From assembly GCA_002398825.1 (NCBI GenBank), contig DHBS01000010.1, positions 1-37,010 of the forward strand: a DNA stretch of 37,010 nt. The letters are read 5' to 3'. Shown here in pieces: positions 26,053 through 33,547 of this stretch; positions within the stretch are counted from its first letter, which is position 1; each line of letters opens with the position of its first letter. Origin of the DNA: Syntrophomonas sp. UBA4922 (GTDB taxonomy: Bacteria; Bacillota; Syntrophomonadia; Syntrophomonadales; Syntrophomonadaceae). The position numbers and the translations under genes were made by a program. Below the pieces are notes generated by a model. It worked only from the letters and a program-made list of their open reading frames with translations, did not search any database and was not told the origin of the DNA.

Positions 26053-26667
26053 ATGCTTGAGGATAAAATTCGCTCTGTTCAAGGCCGTAGGCCCAAAGTT
26101 CTAGGCCATGCCGAAACCTTAAAATCGGCAGTCATCGTGCCGCTGATTACAGAGAATGATGAGATCTATGTGGTTTTCGAAAAAAGGGCTGCCACTTTAA
26201 AATGGCAGCCCGGTGAGATTTGCTTTCCAGGGGGCAGGACGGAACCCTGTGACAAGGGAACCAGGGCCAGCGCCGTCAGGGAAACCTGTGAGGAATTAGG
26301 GCTTAGCCCCGATGATATCGAAATCATCGCTCCTCTGGATATTATGGTTCACCCCGCCAATTGCATGATATTCCCTTACCTGGCATTTATCAATGCTCGT
26401 CACCAGATACGCCTGAATTATCAAGAGGTGGAACGCCTGCTGTTTGTGCCTTTATCCTACCTCTTGGAAGCCAAGCCCCAGATTCACAATGTCTCGGTGC
26501 GTATGTTCATGGAGGAGGATTTCCCTTTCGAGTTGATTCCCCAGGGGAAAAATTACCCGCTGCGCATCGGGAATTACTGGCAGTATTTTTATTTTTGGGA
26601 GGGGGAAGTAATCTGGGGTATGACCTCTCGCATCCTGCAGCACTTCATAGACCTGCTCAAATCTTGA
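26053..26667 (+). CDS. NUDIX hydrolase, CoA-pyrophosphatase-like
   Basis: A 204-residue NUDIX enzyme. The NUDIX box spans residues 61-84 with the catalytic REtcEE at 76-81, preceded by FPGG. The N-terminal KSAVIVPLI and the segment before the box (KRAATLKWQPGEICFPGG) resemble CoA pyrophosphatases of the YeaB/NUDT7 group, which cleave CoA to 3',5'-ADP and phosphopantetheine. The exact substrate cannot be told from sequence alone. The start is set by GGAGGG 3-4 nt upstream of the ATG. The stop is one base from the end of the convergent cyclic-di-GMP gene. Confidence 0.88.
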   Translation: MLEDKIRSVQGRRPKVLGHAETLKSAVIVPLITENDEIYVVFEKRAATLKWQPGEICFPGGRTEPCDKGTRASAVRETCEELGLSPDDIEIIAPLDIMVHPANCMIFPYLAFINARHQIRLNYQEVERLLFVPLSYLLEAKPQIHNVSVRMFMEEDFPFELIPQGKNYPLRIGNYWQYFYFWEGEVIWGMTSRILQHFIDLLKS

Positions 26668-26668
26668 T

Positions 26669-28573
26669 TCAGGCCATTTTCTCCACAAACACCTTGACCA
26701 CATGAGGATCGAATTGCGTACCCGCACAGCGCTGCAGTTCATTTAGAGCTTCCTGTTTGCTGATAGGCTCACGATAAGGGCGTCCATTCACCATAACATC
26801 ATAAGCATCGCACACCGACAGGATGCGAGATAATAAGGGGATTTTCTCTTCTTTCAATCCCAGTGGATATCCATTGCCGTTCCAAGATTCGTGATGCGCT
26901 AAAATGGCTTCGGCGATAGGCACCAGTTCCGGGGTGGAGAGGGCAATTCGGTAGCCGATTTCAGGGTGCTTCTTCATGGTATCCCATTCTTCCATGGAAA
27001 GAAAATCGGCCTTATCCAAAATCGTGCTGGGAATAGCGATCTTGCCAATATCATGTAAAGCTGCCAGCAGATTAAGGGCGTCCAGTTCAGCTTCACTCAT
27101 CCTCATTCCCTTGCCGATCATGCTTGACATCTGCTGTAGGCGTGCCGTGTGTTCTTCAGTTTCATGACTTTTCTCCCGCAAGGTGCGCTCCAGGGACATT
27201 ATGAAGGAGCTGCGAATATTGCGGCTTTCGATGAGTTTGTTATGGTACATGCGGTCTTCCGCTTCACGCATGATGTCTTCCAAGTCCTGAGTAATGTCGG
27301 TACGGGTAGCCATCCCTAGGGCCAGACTCACTTGTTCTGAACTCTGTTCGGTTTTTCTACAATTATTTTGGATGCGGTTGCAGATTTCCTCTGCTACATC
27401 GGCACTGGTCATGGGCAACAGAACCACAAATTCGTCGCCGCCCAATCGGGCGATAATGTCCTCATGTCTGCAGGAAGCCCGCAGTACATCTGCCGCCGCT
27501 TTTAAAACCGCATCCCCTTTGTGGTGCCCGAATGCGTCATTAATCAATTTCAGGCTGTTGAGGTCGCCCATGATTATGCTCATGGGAAGCTGTCTCTGCG
27601 TATCGAGCCGCTTTAACTCTTCCTGGAAAAAGGCCCGATTATAAAGCCCGGTGAGGGGGTCATTAAAGCTGAGATAGCGGATGCGCTCCTCGGCCTGCTT
27701 GCGTTCGCTGATTTCTTCACAGGCAACTATGACTTCAATCACCTTGCCGTGCTGGTCATATATGGGATTGGCTTTATACTGCAGCCATACTTCCCGGTCC
27801 CAGGAAGATACAAAATGTATTTCTCCGGTGCCGGGTTTGCCCTCCCTTACCGTCTCCAGCAATTCATACTTGATCAAGGCCATTTCTTTTTCGGATTGGG
27901 CCAGCTGATTGAGATGGCGAAGCTCCTCTTTAGATGGGGCCCCCAGCACTTGAAGCATATAATGGTTGAGGTCGGTGATGTTGCCGTGGGCATCATATTT
28001 GAAAAGCCCTACCGGATTATTCTCAAAAAGCGCGCGGTAGCGCTGTTCGCTGTCCTCCAGGGCCTGATTCTGCAAAGACGGGCTGCCCAGGCCCAGAGAC
28101 CTCAAGGTACGCCCATTATGGTCTTTAAAAATCATTTTTCCCGAGAGACGCACCCAGACCCATTCATCCTGCCCGTTCTTTATGCGGCATTCCGCCTCAT
28201 AGCACTTATTCGGCCCTTCAATATAAGACTGTGCCGCATCGGTCAGTCTGTCGATATCCTCATGGTGAAACAGATCTCGCCACTCTTGCAGGGGACGGGT
28301 GTTTTCATCCCAATCATAACCCAGGATATTCGCCCATCTGTCACTGACGTAGACCGTATTGGTGAGCACATTCCAGTCCCATAGAAATACCTGGCCGGCC
28401 CATAAGGCTAGTCCGGTACGGTCCTGATATTCCACCAGTATGGCATTGTTTTGCTTGAGTTGCTCAATTTCCTCATGCAAACGGCTGTTCAATGCCACGA
28501 CTTCATCAATCCTATCGCGCATGGTGTGGATTTCTGCGGTCAATTCTTCATTTATGCGATCCTGGGAATCCAT
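26669..28573 (-). CDS. PAS-PAS-GGDEF-HD-GYP cyclic-di-GMP signalling protein
   Basis: A 634-residue cytoplasmic protein with no membrane helices. Order: N-terminal coiled coil (about 5-45); PAS 1 (about 45-160, WDWNVLTNTVYVSDRW); PAS 2 (165-295, YRALFENNPVGLFKYD); GGDEF (about 300-455) with the intact active site RLGGDEF and an RxxD inhibition site (RHED) five residues before it; HD-GYP (about 465-634) with LHDIGK, KKHPEIG, HHESWNGNGYP. Both c-di-GMP synthesis and breakdown motifs look active, so it may be a bifunctional switch sensing a ligand by its PAS domains. The second ATG (28573) is chosen since GGGGGG lies 6 nt upstream; the ATG at 28588 is the alternative. Confidence 0.92.
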   Translation of the reverse strand: MDSQDRINEELTAEIHTMRDRIDEVVALNSRLHEEIEQLKQNNAILVEYQDRTGLALWAGQVFLWDWNVLTNTVYVSDRWANILGYDWDENTRPLQEWRDLFHHEDIDRLTDAAQSYIEGPNKCYEAECRIKNGQDEWVWVRLSGKMIFKDHNGRTLRSLGLGSPSLQNQALEDSEQRYRALFENNPVGLFKYDAHGNITDLNHYMLQVLGAPSKEELRHLNQLAQSEKEMALIKYELLETVREGKPGTGEIHFVSSWDREVWLQYKANPIYDQHGKVIEVIVACEEISERKQAEERIRYLSFNDPLTGLYNRAFFQEELKRLDTQRQLPMSIIMGDLNSLKLINDAFGHHKGDAVLKAAADVLRASCRHEDIIARLGGDEFVVLLPMTSADVAEEICNRIQNNCRKTEQSSEQVSLALGMATRTDITQDLEDIMREAEDRMYHNKLIESRNIRSSFIMSLERTLREKSHETEEHTARLQQMSSMIGKGMRMSEAELDALNLLAALHDIGKIAIPSTILDKADFLSMEEWDTMKKHPEIGYRIALSTPELVPIAEAILAHHESWNGNGYPLGLKEEKIPLLSRILSVCDAYDVMVNGRPYREPISKQEALNELQRCAGTQFDPHVVKVFVEKMA

Positions 28574-28630
28574 GGTTATCCCCCCCATCTGCTCCGGTCT
28601 GACAGAGGCATTCGATTGGATTTTTTTGTA

Positions 28631-28941
28631 ATTATACTATATATAGTACTATTCTACTTCCTGGCTAATAATCCTGCAAGAGTTTAGTATACAATAACTA
28701 TATGTGTTGGACTTAAAGTCCTATTTAAGTTCATCTTTTTTGCAACTATTTGCAGATCATATTTGAATTCATATCCATACAGGTTTTCCCAACAATAGCA
28801 GGAATGCGCAGGAAAACTTGAATTTCGCTTATTATCGAGCTATGCTGACAAAGCGGTGCAGGCAAGGCGATATTGAGCGTATTAAGATACAATTTAAGTC
28901 TGCGCTTAAGCATATTGGCCTGCCTGTCCTATAGCGGTCCT
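28631..28941. other. Gene-free region with two imperfect inverted repeats
   Basis: About 310 nt between sigK and the cyclic-di-GMP gene with no credible gene. CAGGTTTTCC (28780-28789) pairs with GGAAAACTTG (28811-28820) with one G-T wobble. A longer imperfect pair, 28858-28879 against 28903-28924 (both containing ATATTG/GCAGGC-like blocks), could form a stem-loop of about 65 nt. It may be a small intergenic repeat; I cannot tell if other copies exist. Confidence 0.35.
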
Positions 28942-28970
28942 AAAATTTTGCTGGGAAGTTGCCTCCCAGC
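28942..28970 (-). terminator. Rho-independent terminator of sigK
   Basis: On the minus strand GCTGGGA-GGCAACT-TCCCAGC (28950-28970) is followed by AAAATTTT, 9 nt after the sigK stop. The stem is 7 bp and GC-rich. The T-run is only four bases, so termination may be partial. Confidence 0.6.
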
Positions 28971-28978
28971 ATCCAGGA

Positions 28979-29677
28979 TCAGGTTTGAACACTTATTTCA
29001 TTAATCAGCTTTTTTAGGGCTCGCTTCTCAATTCTTGACACATAAGATCTCGATATCCCCATTTTTCTAGCGATCTCCCGCTGAGTCTCCTTAAGTCCGT
29101 TAAACAGTCCATAGCGCATTTCGATAACCTGTTTTTCCCTTCGGGAAAGGATATCAATTGTCTTGCGCACCTTTTCTTCCTGCAGTTTGAGCTCCACACT
29201 GTCAATGATCTCGTTATCAGTGGTCAACACATCAATTAGAGAGATTTCGTTGCCTTCTTTGTCGAAGCCGATAGGATCGTAAATAGATACTTCTTGCTTG
29301 AGTTTTTTAGTATTGCGCAGATGCATGAGCACCTCGTTCTCAATACATCGCGCAGCATAAGTCGCCAACCTGACAGCACGCTCATCATTGTAGGTTTTGA
29401 TAGCCTTGATAAGACCAATCGTACCAATTGAAATCAAATCTTCCATGTCTTCGCCGCTGTTTTCATATTTCCTGACAACATGAGCTACCAGCCGGAGGTT
29501 GTGTTCTATAAGGATGTTGCGGGCATCTTCACTGCCTTGTTTCAGCAGTGACAACTGCGCTTTTTCTTCCTCCTCCTTCAATGGCTGGGGAAAGACCTGA
29601 TTATTGAGATAGGCGAATAGTAGCAGACTTCCCTTAAGCAGAGCCGCAAAGGCTAACAGCCCGGTGAGGATGCTCAA
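28979..29677 (-). CDS. sigK: Sporulation sigma factor K (pro-sigma-K), uninterrupted
   Basis: A 232-residue sigma-70 family protein closely following Bacillus subtilis sigma-K: SEDARNILIEHNLRLVAHVV, DLISIGTIGLIKAI, RLATYAARCIENEVLMHLR, DPIGFDKEGNEISLIDVL and TQREIARKMGISRSYVSRIE. The first ~20 residues (hydrophobic SILTGLLAFAALLKGSLLLF) form the pro-peptide that SpoIVFB-type proteases remove. The start is TTG at 29677, with AGGAGGTGG four nt upstream, and sits 30 nt after a sigma-E/K-type -10. A TTG at 29722 would start upstream of that promoter element and is unlikely. The gene is whole, not split by a skin element as in B. subtilis. Confidence 0.95.
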   Translation of the reverse strand: MSILTGLLAFAALLKGSLLLFAYLNNQVFPQPLKEEEEKAQLSLLKQGSEDARNILIEHNLRLVAHVVRKYENSGEDMEDLISIGTIGLIKAIKTYNDERAVRLATYAARCIENEVLMHLRNTKKLKQEVSIYDPIGFDKEGNEISLIDVLTTDNEIIDSVELKLQEEKVRKTIDILSRREKQVIEMRYGLFNGLKETQREIARKMGISRSYVSRIEKRALKKLINEISVQT

Positions 29678-29707
29678 TATACCACCTCCTAAAATAGAGC
29701 GCCTTAC

Positions 29708-29736
29708 ATCATATGAGGCCAATCGATAAAAAGTGA
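29708..29736 (-). promoter_or_regulatory. Sigma-E/sigma-K-type sporulation promoter of sigK
   Basis: Minus-strand TCACTTT (29730-29736) lies 14 bp before CATATGAT (29708-29715). The sigma-E consensus is about TCATATT-N14-CATACAnT. The same site also fits sigma-K, AC-N17-CATAnnnT. It ends 30 nt before the TTG start, as expected for a mother-cell gene read first by sigma-E and then by sigma-K itself. Confidence 0.6.
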
Positions 29737-29841
29737 CTCCTGTTTCCAGGTATTTTCTGGTATTTGATATGTGTCAAGGGAGGTGGTAACGATCTCAAAA
29801 CCGCCAAAAACCGGGCTTTATCCAGGTTCGTACCGGGTTTC

Positions 29842-30651
29842 TTACCGGTCCATTTTAATAAAAGAGGGCTTGCGCTCTTTATAGACGGTCATATACCTAT
29901 AGCCCAACCCAATGAGGGTTTCATAGGCTTGTTGAAACTCAAAACAGATATCTTGGGGATAATGAGCATCAGAGCCTATGGTAACGATTTCTCCTCCTAG
30001 CTGGCGGTAGCGCTTTAATATCTCGGTTTGCGGATGCAGCTGCTCCAGCCCATAGCGAAATCCCGAGGTGTTGACTTCGATGCCTTTGCCGGCATAGATC
30101 AAGCACTTGAGAATTTCATCGACAATATCCGAATAATCGCGGTAATGCAGCTGCTTCACCTGGTAATCCCCATACCTTACAATAAAATCCAGGTGTCCGT
30201 ATACATCAAAATCATCCAGCTCCTGAATGCCTTGCAATACATTCTGAAAGTAACGCTCATATGCGTTGCGAGAGGTCTTGCCCTCGAAAAAAGCCCCGGT
30301 GTAGAAGTCGAGATTATCCGCCATATGAGTTGAACAGATTACGAACTCAAAAGGATGGCTTTTTAACAAATCCCTGATGCGGTCCACCACATGTGGCTGA
30401 TATCCGATTTCAACCCCCATCAGCAGATCGATCTGACCGCGGTACTTTCGTTTAAGCTCCGCAAATTCCTGGGAATAAGCCTGAAAATCAATCTGTTCAA
30501 AGTTCAGATCCGCATAATCATAGTCTACATGATCGGTAAACACCAATTGTTTCAAGTTCATTTCTACAGCGCGTCTTGCCATATCCTGCATAGGCGCTTC
30601 GCTGTCGCCTGAATAAGAGGTGTGAGTATGATAATCAGCAAAAAAATGCAT
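29842..30651 (-). CDS. PHP-family histidinol-phosphatase-like phosphoesterase
   Basis: A 269-residue PHP-domain protein. Metal-binding motifs visible are DYHTHT near the N terminus, FTDHVD, GVEIGYQ, CSTHMAD, DVYGHLDFIVRYGD and the C-terminal GSDAHYP. This set matches HisK/HisJ-type histidinol phosphatases, which make histidinol from histidinol phosphate. No other his gene is in the window, so a different phosphate ester is possible. It lies between sigK and pdaA, on the same strand, 164 nt from the former start and 182 nt from the latter stop. Confidence 0.85.
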   Translation of the reverse strand: MHFFADYHTHTSYSGDSEAPMQDMARRAVEMNLKQLVFTDHVDYDYADLNFEQIDFQAYSQEFAELKRKYRGQIDLLMGVEIGYQPHVVDRIRDLLKSHPFEFVICSTHMADNLDFYTGAFFEGKTSRNAYERYFQNVLQGIQELDDFDVYGHLDFIVRYGDYQVKQLHYRDYSDIVDEILKCLIYAGKGIEVNTSGFRYGLEQLHPQTEILKRYRQLGGEIVTIGSDAHYPQDICFEFQQAYETLIGLGYRYMTVYKERKPSFIKMDR

Positions 30652-30833
30652 GCCTTAATCCTTTCTGCTACTGTTCAACCGGCAATCGCTCTATGGCCCG
30701 GCCAAATTCGTCGCCGCCGCGAAGGAGCCGCCCCCTCAAAGATAAATAGGCCCAACAATAATATCATATTCCTAAAGATGATCGCTATCAAGAAATGACC
30801 GGTTAAGCGGCAGTTTTTAAGAGAAAAGGAAGG

Positions 30834-31730
30834 CTACTCAAAGAGAGCGAAGACATAGCCCTGCGCCTTCAAATCGGCGAGTATTCTGTCTAGTGCTTCG
30901 GTGTTGCTGTGGGAAACAGCATGAAGGAGAATCACCGCCCCGGGGTGTATATTGTTCATAACCTCTTGATATGATACCTGTGGGCCAGGCTGCTGATTGG
31001 GATCCCAGTCCTTAAAAGCCAGGCTCCAGAAAACCGTATGATAACCCAGGCGGTCGGATTCAGCCAGGCTGAATTGGGAATACCGCCCCATAGGGGGGCG
31101 AAGATAAGGGTCTAAAGAGGTCCCGGTCAGCTGTCGGTAGGCCTGATCCAGGCGCTGCAGTTCCTGTTCGATCTGGTCTGAGGACAGTGTGGTCATGTCA
31201 GGATGGTTCCAGGTGTGGCTGCATACCAAATGCCCCTCCTGATGCATTCTGGTAACCAGATCGGGTTGGGTCTTTATATATTGGCCGGTAATAAAGAAAG
31301 CGGCTTTCACATCATGTTTTTTTAGAGTGTCCAGTATTGTCGAAGTGTAACCCAGTTCATATCCGCAGTCAAAGGTCAAATATATCTTCTGGCTGCTGTT
31401 GGGCAAGACATAGAAACCCCGGTAGTCTTTCAACCAGCTGCCCGCCTCAGCTGGCGCCCCGGGAGTGGTATGCTGACTGTTGCGGCGAAAATACCAATCA
31501 TAGCCTTTTGAAGTCTCCGAGCCGGGATCTGCCGTACCCGGTTCGACGGACGGCTGAGGCGCTGCCGGAGTGGCCGGGACGGGCTCGGCAACCGGCTCCG
31601 GTATCTGTGGTTGCTGCGGTTGAGCAATTACCGGCTGAACCGGAGGTGTTTGCCTGGAATCAAGCCTGGTGCAGGAAGATGCTGAAAACAGCACAACCAG
31701 ACCCAGCAAAGCCAATACCGATATCCTCAT
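30834..31730 (-). CDS. pdaA: Polysaccharide deacetylase, PdaA-like (spore cortex)
   Basis: A 298-residue exported NodB-type deacetylase. A signal peptide ends in ASSC, a weak lipobox, so it may be a lipoprotein. A Pro/Gln/Ala-rich linker (about 25-75) leads to the catalytic domain with TFDCGYE (general-base Asp), the zinc pair HTWNHPD, RPPMG, FWSLAFKDWDP and VILLHA. It resembles B. subtilis PdaA closely, including YIKTQPDLVTRM and the late SHSNTEALDRILADLKAQGY; PdaA removes acetyl groups to make muramic delta-lactam in the cortex. The start at 31730 follows AGGGGG by 8 nt; longer in-frame starts upstream would cross the preceding terminator and are rejected. Near sigK, this fits sporulation. 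Confidence 0.9.
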   Translation of the reverse strand: MRISVLALLGLVVLFSASSCTRLDSRQTPPVQPVIAQPQQPQIPEPVAEPVPATPAAPQPSVEPGTADPGSETSKGYDWYFRRNSQHTTPGAPAEAGSWLKDYRGFYVLPNSSQKIYLTFDCGYELGYTSTILDTLKKHDVKAAFFITGQYIKTQPDLVTRMHQEGHLVCSHTWNHPDMTTLSSDQIEQELQRLDQAYRQLTGTSLDPYLRPPMGRYSQFSLAESDRLGYHTVFWSLAFKDWDPNQQPGPQVSYQEVMNNIHPGAVILLHAVSHSNTEALDRILADLKAQGYVFALFE

Positions 31731-31826
31731 AAAAGCACCCCCTGCCCACATAATATCACACGGTATGGAGAAAAAACACGAAAATAATCGCATCGGGGCA
31801 GGTAGTTCATCCCGGGAAATCAAGAC

Positions 31827-31857
31827 AAAAAAAATACACCTCCCAGCAGAGGTGTAT
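31827..31857 (-). terminator. Rho-independent terminator after the MOSC gene
   Basis: Minus-strand ATACACCTC-TGCTGG-GAGGTGTAT (31834-31857) is followed by a run of eight T. The 9-bp stem and T-run make this the clearest terminator in the window. It lies 13 nt after the MOSC stop and separates it from pdaA. Confidence 0.85.
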
Positions 31858-31870
31858 GATGTTCAATTCA

Positions 31871-32320
31871 TTAGGTATATAATACCTGCACTATATCGCC
31901 GCGTTTGACCCGGCCGGATTCTAAAATCTTTACAAATATGCCTTCTAAGGGCATGACACAATGACCGGCCTGCTTTTTGATGGCACAACCCTGATTGTGG
32001 CAGGCTTTGCCGATCTGCGTCACTTCAGCTAAAGCCTCGCCGATCTTAAGCCTGGTTCCTACCGGCAGGGTATATACTTCCAGGTCGGATACGGTCAGGT
32101 TTTCGGCGAAATCGCCATACTGAATATCAATCCCTAGTTGGCGCATTTTTTCCACACTGGAAAGCGATAAAAGGCTGACCTGGCGGTGCCACTCCCCACG
32201 GTGGGCATCTGTGGTTATTCCCAGTCCCTCTTGAAGGTAGGCCTCACCGATATCATGTTTCTTTTCTCCCCGCTTTTCAGAGATGTTTACAGCCAACACT
32301 GTACCGTTGGGATAAACCAT
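31871..32320 (-). CDS. MOSC-domain protein
   Basis: A 149-residue MOSC-domain protein (molybdenum-cofactor sulfurase C-terminal family). The family pattern is visible as DAHRGEWHRQVSLLSLSSVEKM, FAENLTVSD, PVGTRLKIGEALAEVTQIGKAC and the conserved Cys in GKACHNQGCAIKK. Single-domain MOSC proteins in Firmicutes are thought to handle sulfur transfer to or from Moco, but the exact reaction is unknown. The start at 32320 is 5 nt after GGGGGG; GTG at 32326 is an alternative. It follows the DUF1858 gene after 39 nt and ends at a strong terminator. Confidence 0.88.
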   Translation of the reverse strand: MVYPNGTVLAVNISEKRGEKKHDIGEAYLQEGLGITTDAHRGEWHRQVSLLSLSSVEKMRQLGIDIQYGDFAENLTVSDLEVYTLPVGTRLKIGEALAEVTQIGKACHNQGCAIKKQAGHCVMPLEGIFVKILESGRVKRGDIVQVLYT

Positions 32321-32359
32321 AACCACCCCCCGTTTAATGCAAACAGACTGCCTTCCAAG

Positions 32360-32557
32360 CTATTGTTTCTGCACGAGCTTGTTAATGGCGTTCAACATAA
32401 CCTCCACATCGATACCGTGGGCCAACGCTCCTTGTTCCAGGCTTTCGAATAGAGCCCCGCTGCAGCCCAGACACCCCATACCGAACTGTCCAAAGACCGG
32501 CAAAGTCTGGGGGTATTTATCCACGATGTCCTTAATGATCATATCCTTAGTTACCAA
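32360..32557 (-). CDS. DUF1858 redox-disulfide protein
   Basis: A 65-residue DUF1858 protein. The family features DIVDKYPQTLPVFGQFGMGC and the Cys pair MGCLGC are clear. Such proteins are associated with hybrid-cluster proteins and redox functions, and the two cysteines probably form a disulfide or bind a cluster. The TTG at 32557 is preferred because AGGAGG lies 8 nt upstream; the GTG at 32566 overlaps that site and is too close. It is followed after 39 nt by the MOSC gene, likely in one transcript. Confidence 0.85.
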   Translation of the reverse strand: MVTKDMIIKDIVDKYPQTLPVFGQFGMGCLGCSGALFESLEQGALAHGIDVEVMLNAINKLVQKQ

Positions 32558-32586
32558 TGACTTCACCTCCTAACTTACAGCACAGC

Positions 32587-32618
32587 GGGATTATCTGCAG
32601 CAAATGCGCAATAATCCC
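32587..32618. repeat. Inverted repeat upstream of DUF1858
   Basis: GGGATTAT (32587-32594) and ATAATCCC (32611-32618) are exact reverse complements, with an extra TGC/GCA pair inside. It lies 30 nt upstream of the DUF1858 start. No T-run follows on either strand, so it is more likely an operator or mRNA hairpin than a terminator. Confidence 0.5.
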
Positions 32619-32685
32619 ACCATCTATACTTCATATATGATAATAAATATCCTCGCGTAATGCAAAAGGTTTTGCAGCCGGCCTT

Positions 32686-32886
32686 TTATTGAGAGACTAC
32701 CTCGTATCCCGCTTCCTCAATAGCTTTGACCAAATTCTCGCGCTGCGGTGCGCCCTCGATAACGGCCTGTCCTTTTTCCAGATCCACCTGGGCGCTTTTC
32801 ACGCCGGGAACCGCTTTTAAGGCCTTTTCCACTGCCATTTTACAGTGATTACAACTCATTCCCGCAATATTGATGATAGTGCTCAT
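32686..32886 (-). CDS. Heavy-metal-associated (CopZ-like) metal-binding protein
   Basis: A 66-residue HMA-domain protein. The metal-binding loop is GMSCNHC, the MxCxxC motif of copper chaperones, and the fold is complete through EEAGYEVVSQ. The usual role is to carry Cu(I) to a P-type ATPase or repressor, but no CopA or CsoR gene is in the window. The ATG at 32886 follows AAAGGAG by 5 nt; a longer frame reaching 32994 is not needed. Confidence 0.88.
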   Translation of the reverse strand: MSTIINIAGMSCNHCKMAVEKALKAVPGVKSAQVDLEKGQAVIEGAPQRENLVKAIEEAGYEVVSQ

Positions 32887-33020
32887 TTTAACTCCTTTCT
32901 CTTCTCTTAACTGCCTGAGGTTTACACTATTATTATAGCCCTTTAATCTGGTTCCCGGATAAAATGCGCCAAAATAACTCTCGACTCTTCCCAATAAGCA
33001 CTGCTTTTAATTATCTTAGC

Positions 33021-33335
33021 TTACTGCATGGGCTGAGAGAAATCTTGGGATTGCTGTTGCATGATTTTTTGTTGACCCTGGTCAAACATCTGCTGCTCGT
33101 GCGGGTTGAGCATATGCAGCAGTTGCTGCAATTCTCCGACATGGCGCCGTTCCTCATCGGCGATGTGGGTTAGTATTTTTTTTACCCTTTCGTCACTGGT
33201 AGCCATAGCGTGGGCTTCATAGCCGATTATGGCCTCAACTTCTCCAGCTATATCGATCCTGATGGCTTGCAGCAACTCTTGCTGAGACAGTTGTTTGGTC
33301 ACGTTGGCAACAAAAGGATCACCTAGTAATGCCAT
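33021..33335 (-). CDS. Ferritin-like protein related to encapsulin-associated types
   Basis: A 104-residue helical protein with ferritin-like iron ligands: Glu in AGEVEAIIGYEAHAMA and EExxH in ADEERRHVGELQQLL. The pattern ELLQAIRIDIAGEVEAI...ADEERRHVGE resembles the ferritin-like domain fused to encapsulin in Pyrococcus and its free-standing relatives in Clostridia. It would need to form dimers or higher oligomers. GGAGG lies 8 nt before the ATG. No encapsulin shell gene is present here. The C-terminal 25 residues are Gln/Met-rich (GQQKIMQQQSQDFSQPMQ) and may be disordered or a targeting tail; that is inference. Confidence 0.75.
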   Translation of the reverse strand: MALLGDPFVANVTKQLSQQELLQAIRIDIAGEVEAIIGYEAHAMATSDERVKKILTHIADEERRHVGELQQLLHMLNPHEQQMFDQGQQKIMQQQSQDFSQPMQ

Positions 33336-33429
33336 TTATCTAACCTCCTAATCTTTTTTATAGCTTTGCGAATCAAGTCGGGGTTTATGCAGAGAGGCTG
33401 TTATTGCTTCCATAGCCGCCTTTGCTGAC

Positions 33430-33471
33430 AACAGTTAAGGACACAGCAATTCAGCCGTGTCCTTAACTGTT
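33430..33471. repeat. Perfect 15-bp inverted repeat downstream of the DUF4489 gene
   Basis: AACAGTTAAGGACAC (33430-33444) and GTGTCCTTAACTGTT (33457-33471) are exact reverse complements with a 12-nt loop. It lies about 76 nt after the DUF4489 stop on the minus strand. No proper T-run follows on either strand, so it may be a weak terminator, an mRNA-stabilising hairpin, or an operator. Confidence 0.65.
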
Positions 33472-33547
33472 CGCTTTAAATGAAGATGAAACTTTCAAAC
33501 CGGTTGAGCCCATACCTTTTAAACATCTGAATGGACTTTTACTATGG

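Noticed and set aside
28979..29722. sigK start at TTG 29722
   Set aside because: That codon would start upstream of the -10 element and has no ribosome site, while TTG 29677 has AGGAGGTGG and gives the normal pro-sigma-K N terminus.
30834..31823. Longer start for the pdaA gene (31823)
   Set aside because: The extra 31 residues would place a non-signal segment before the signal peptide; the ATG at 31730 has a good ribosome site.
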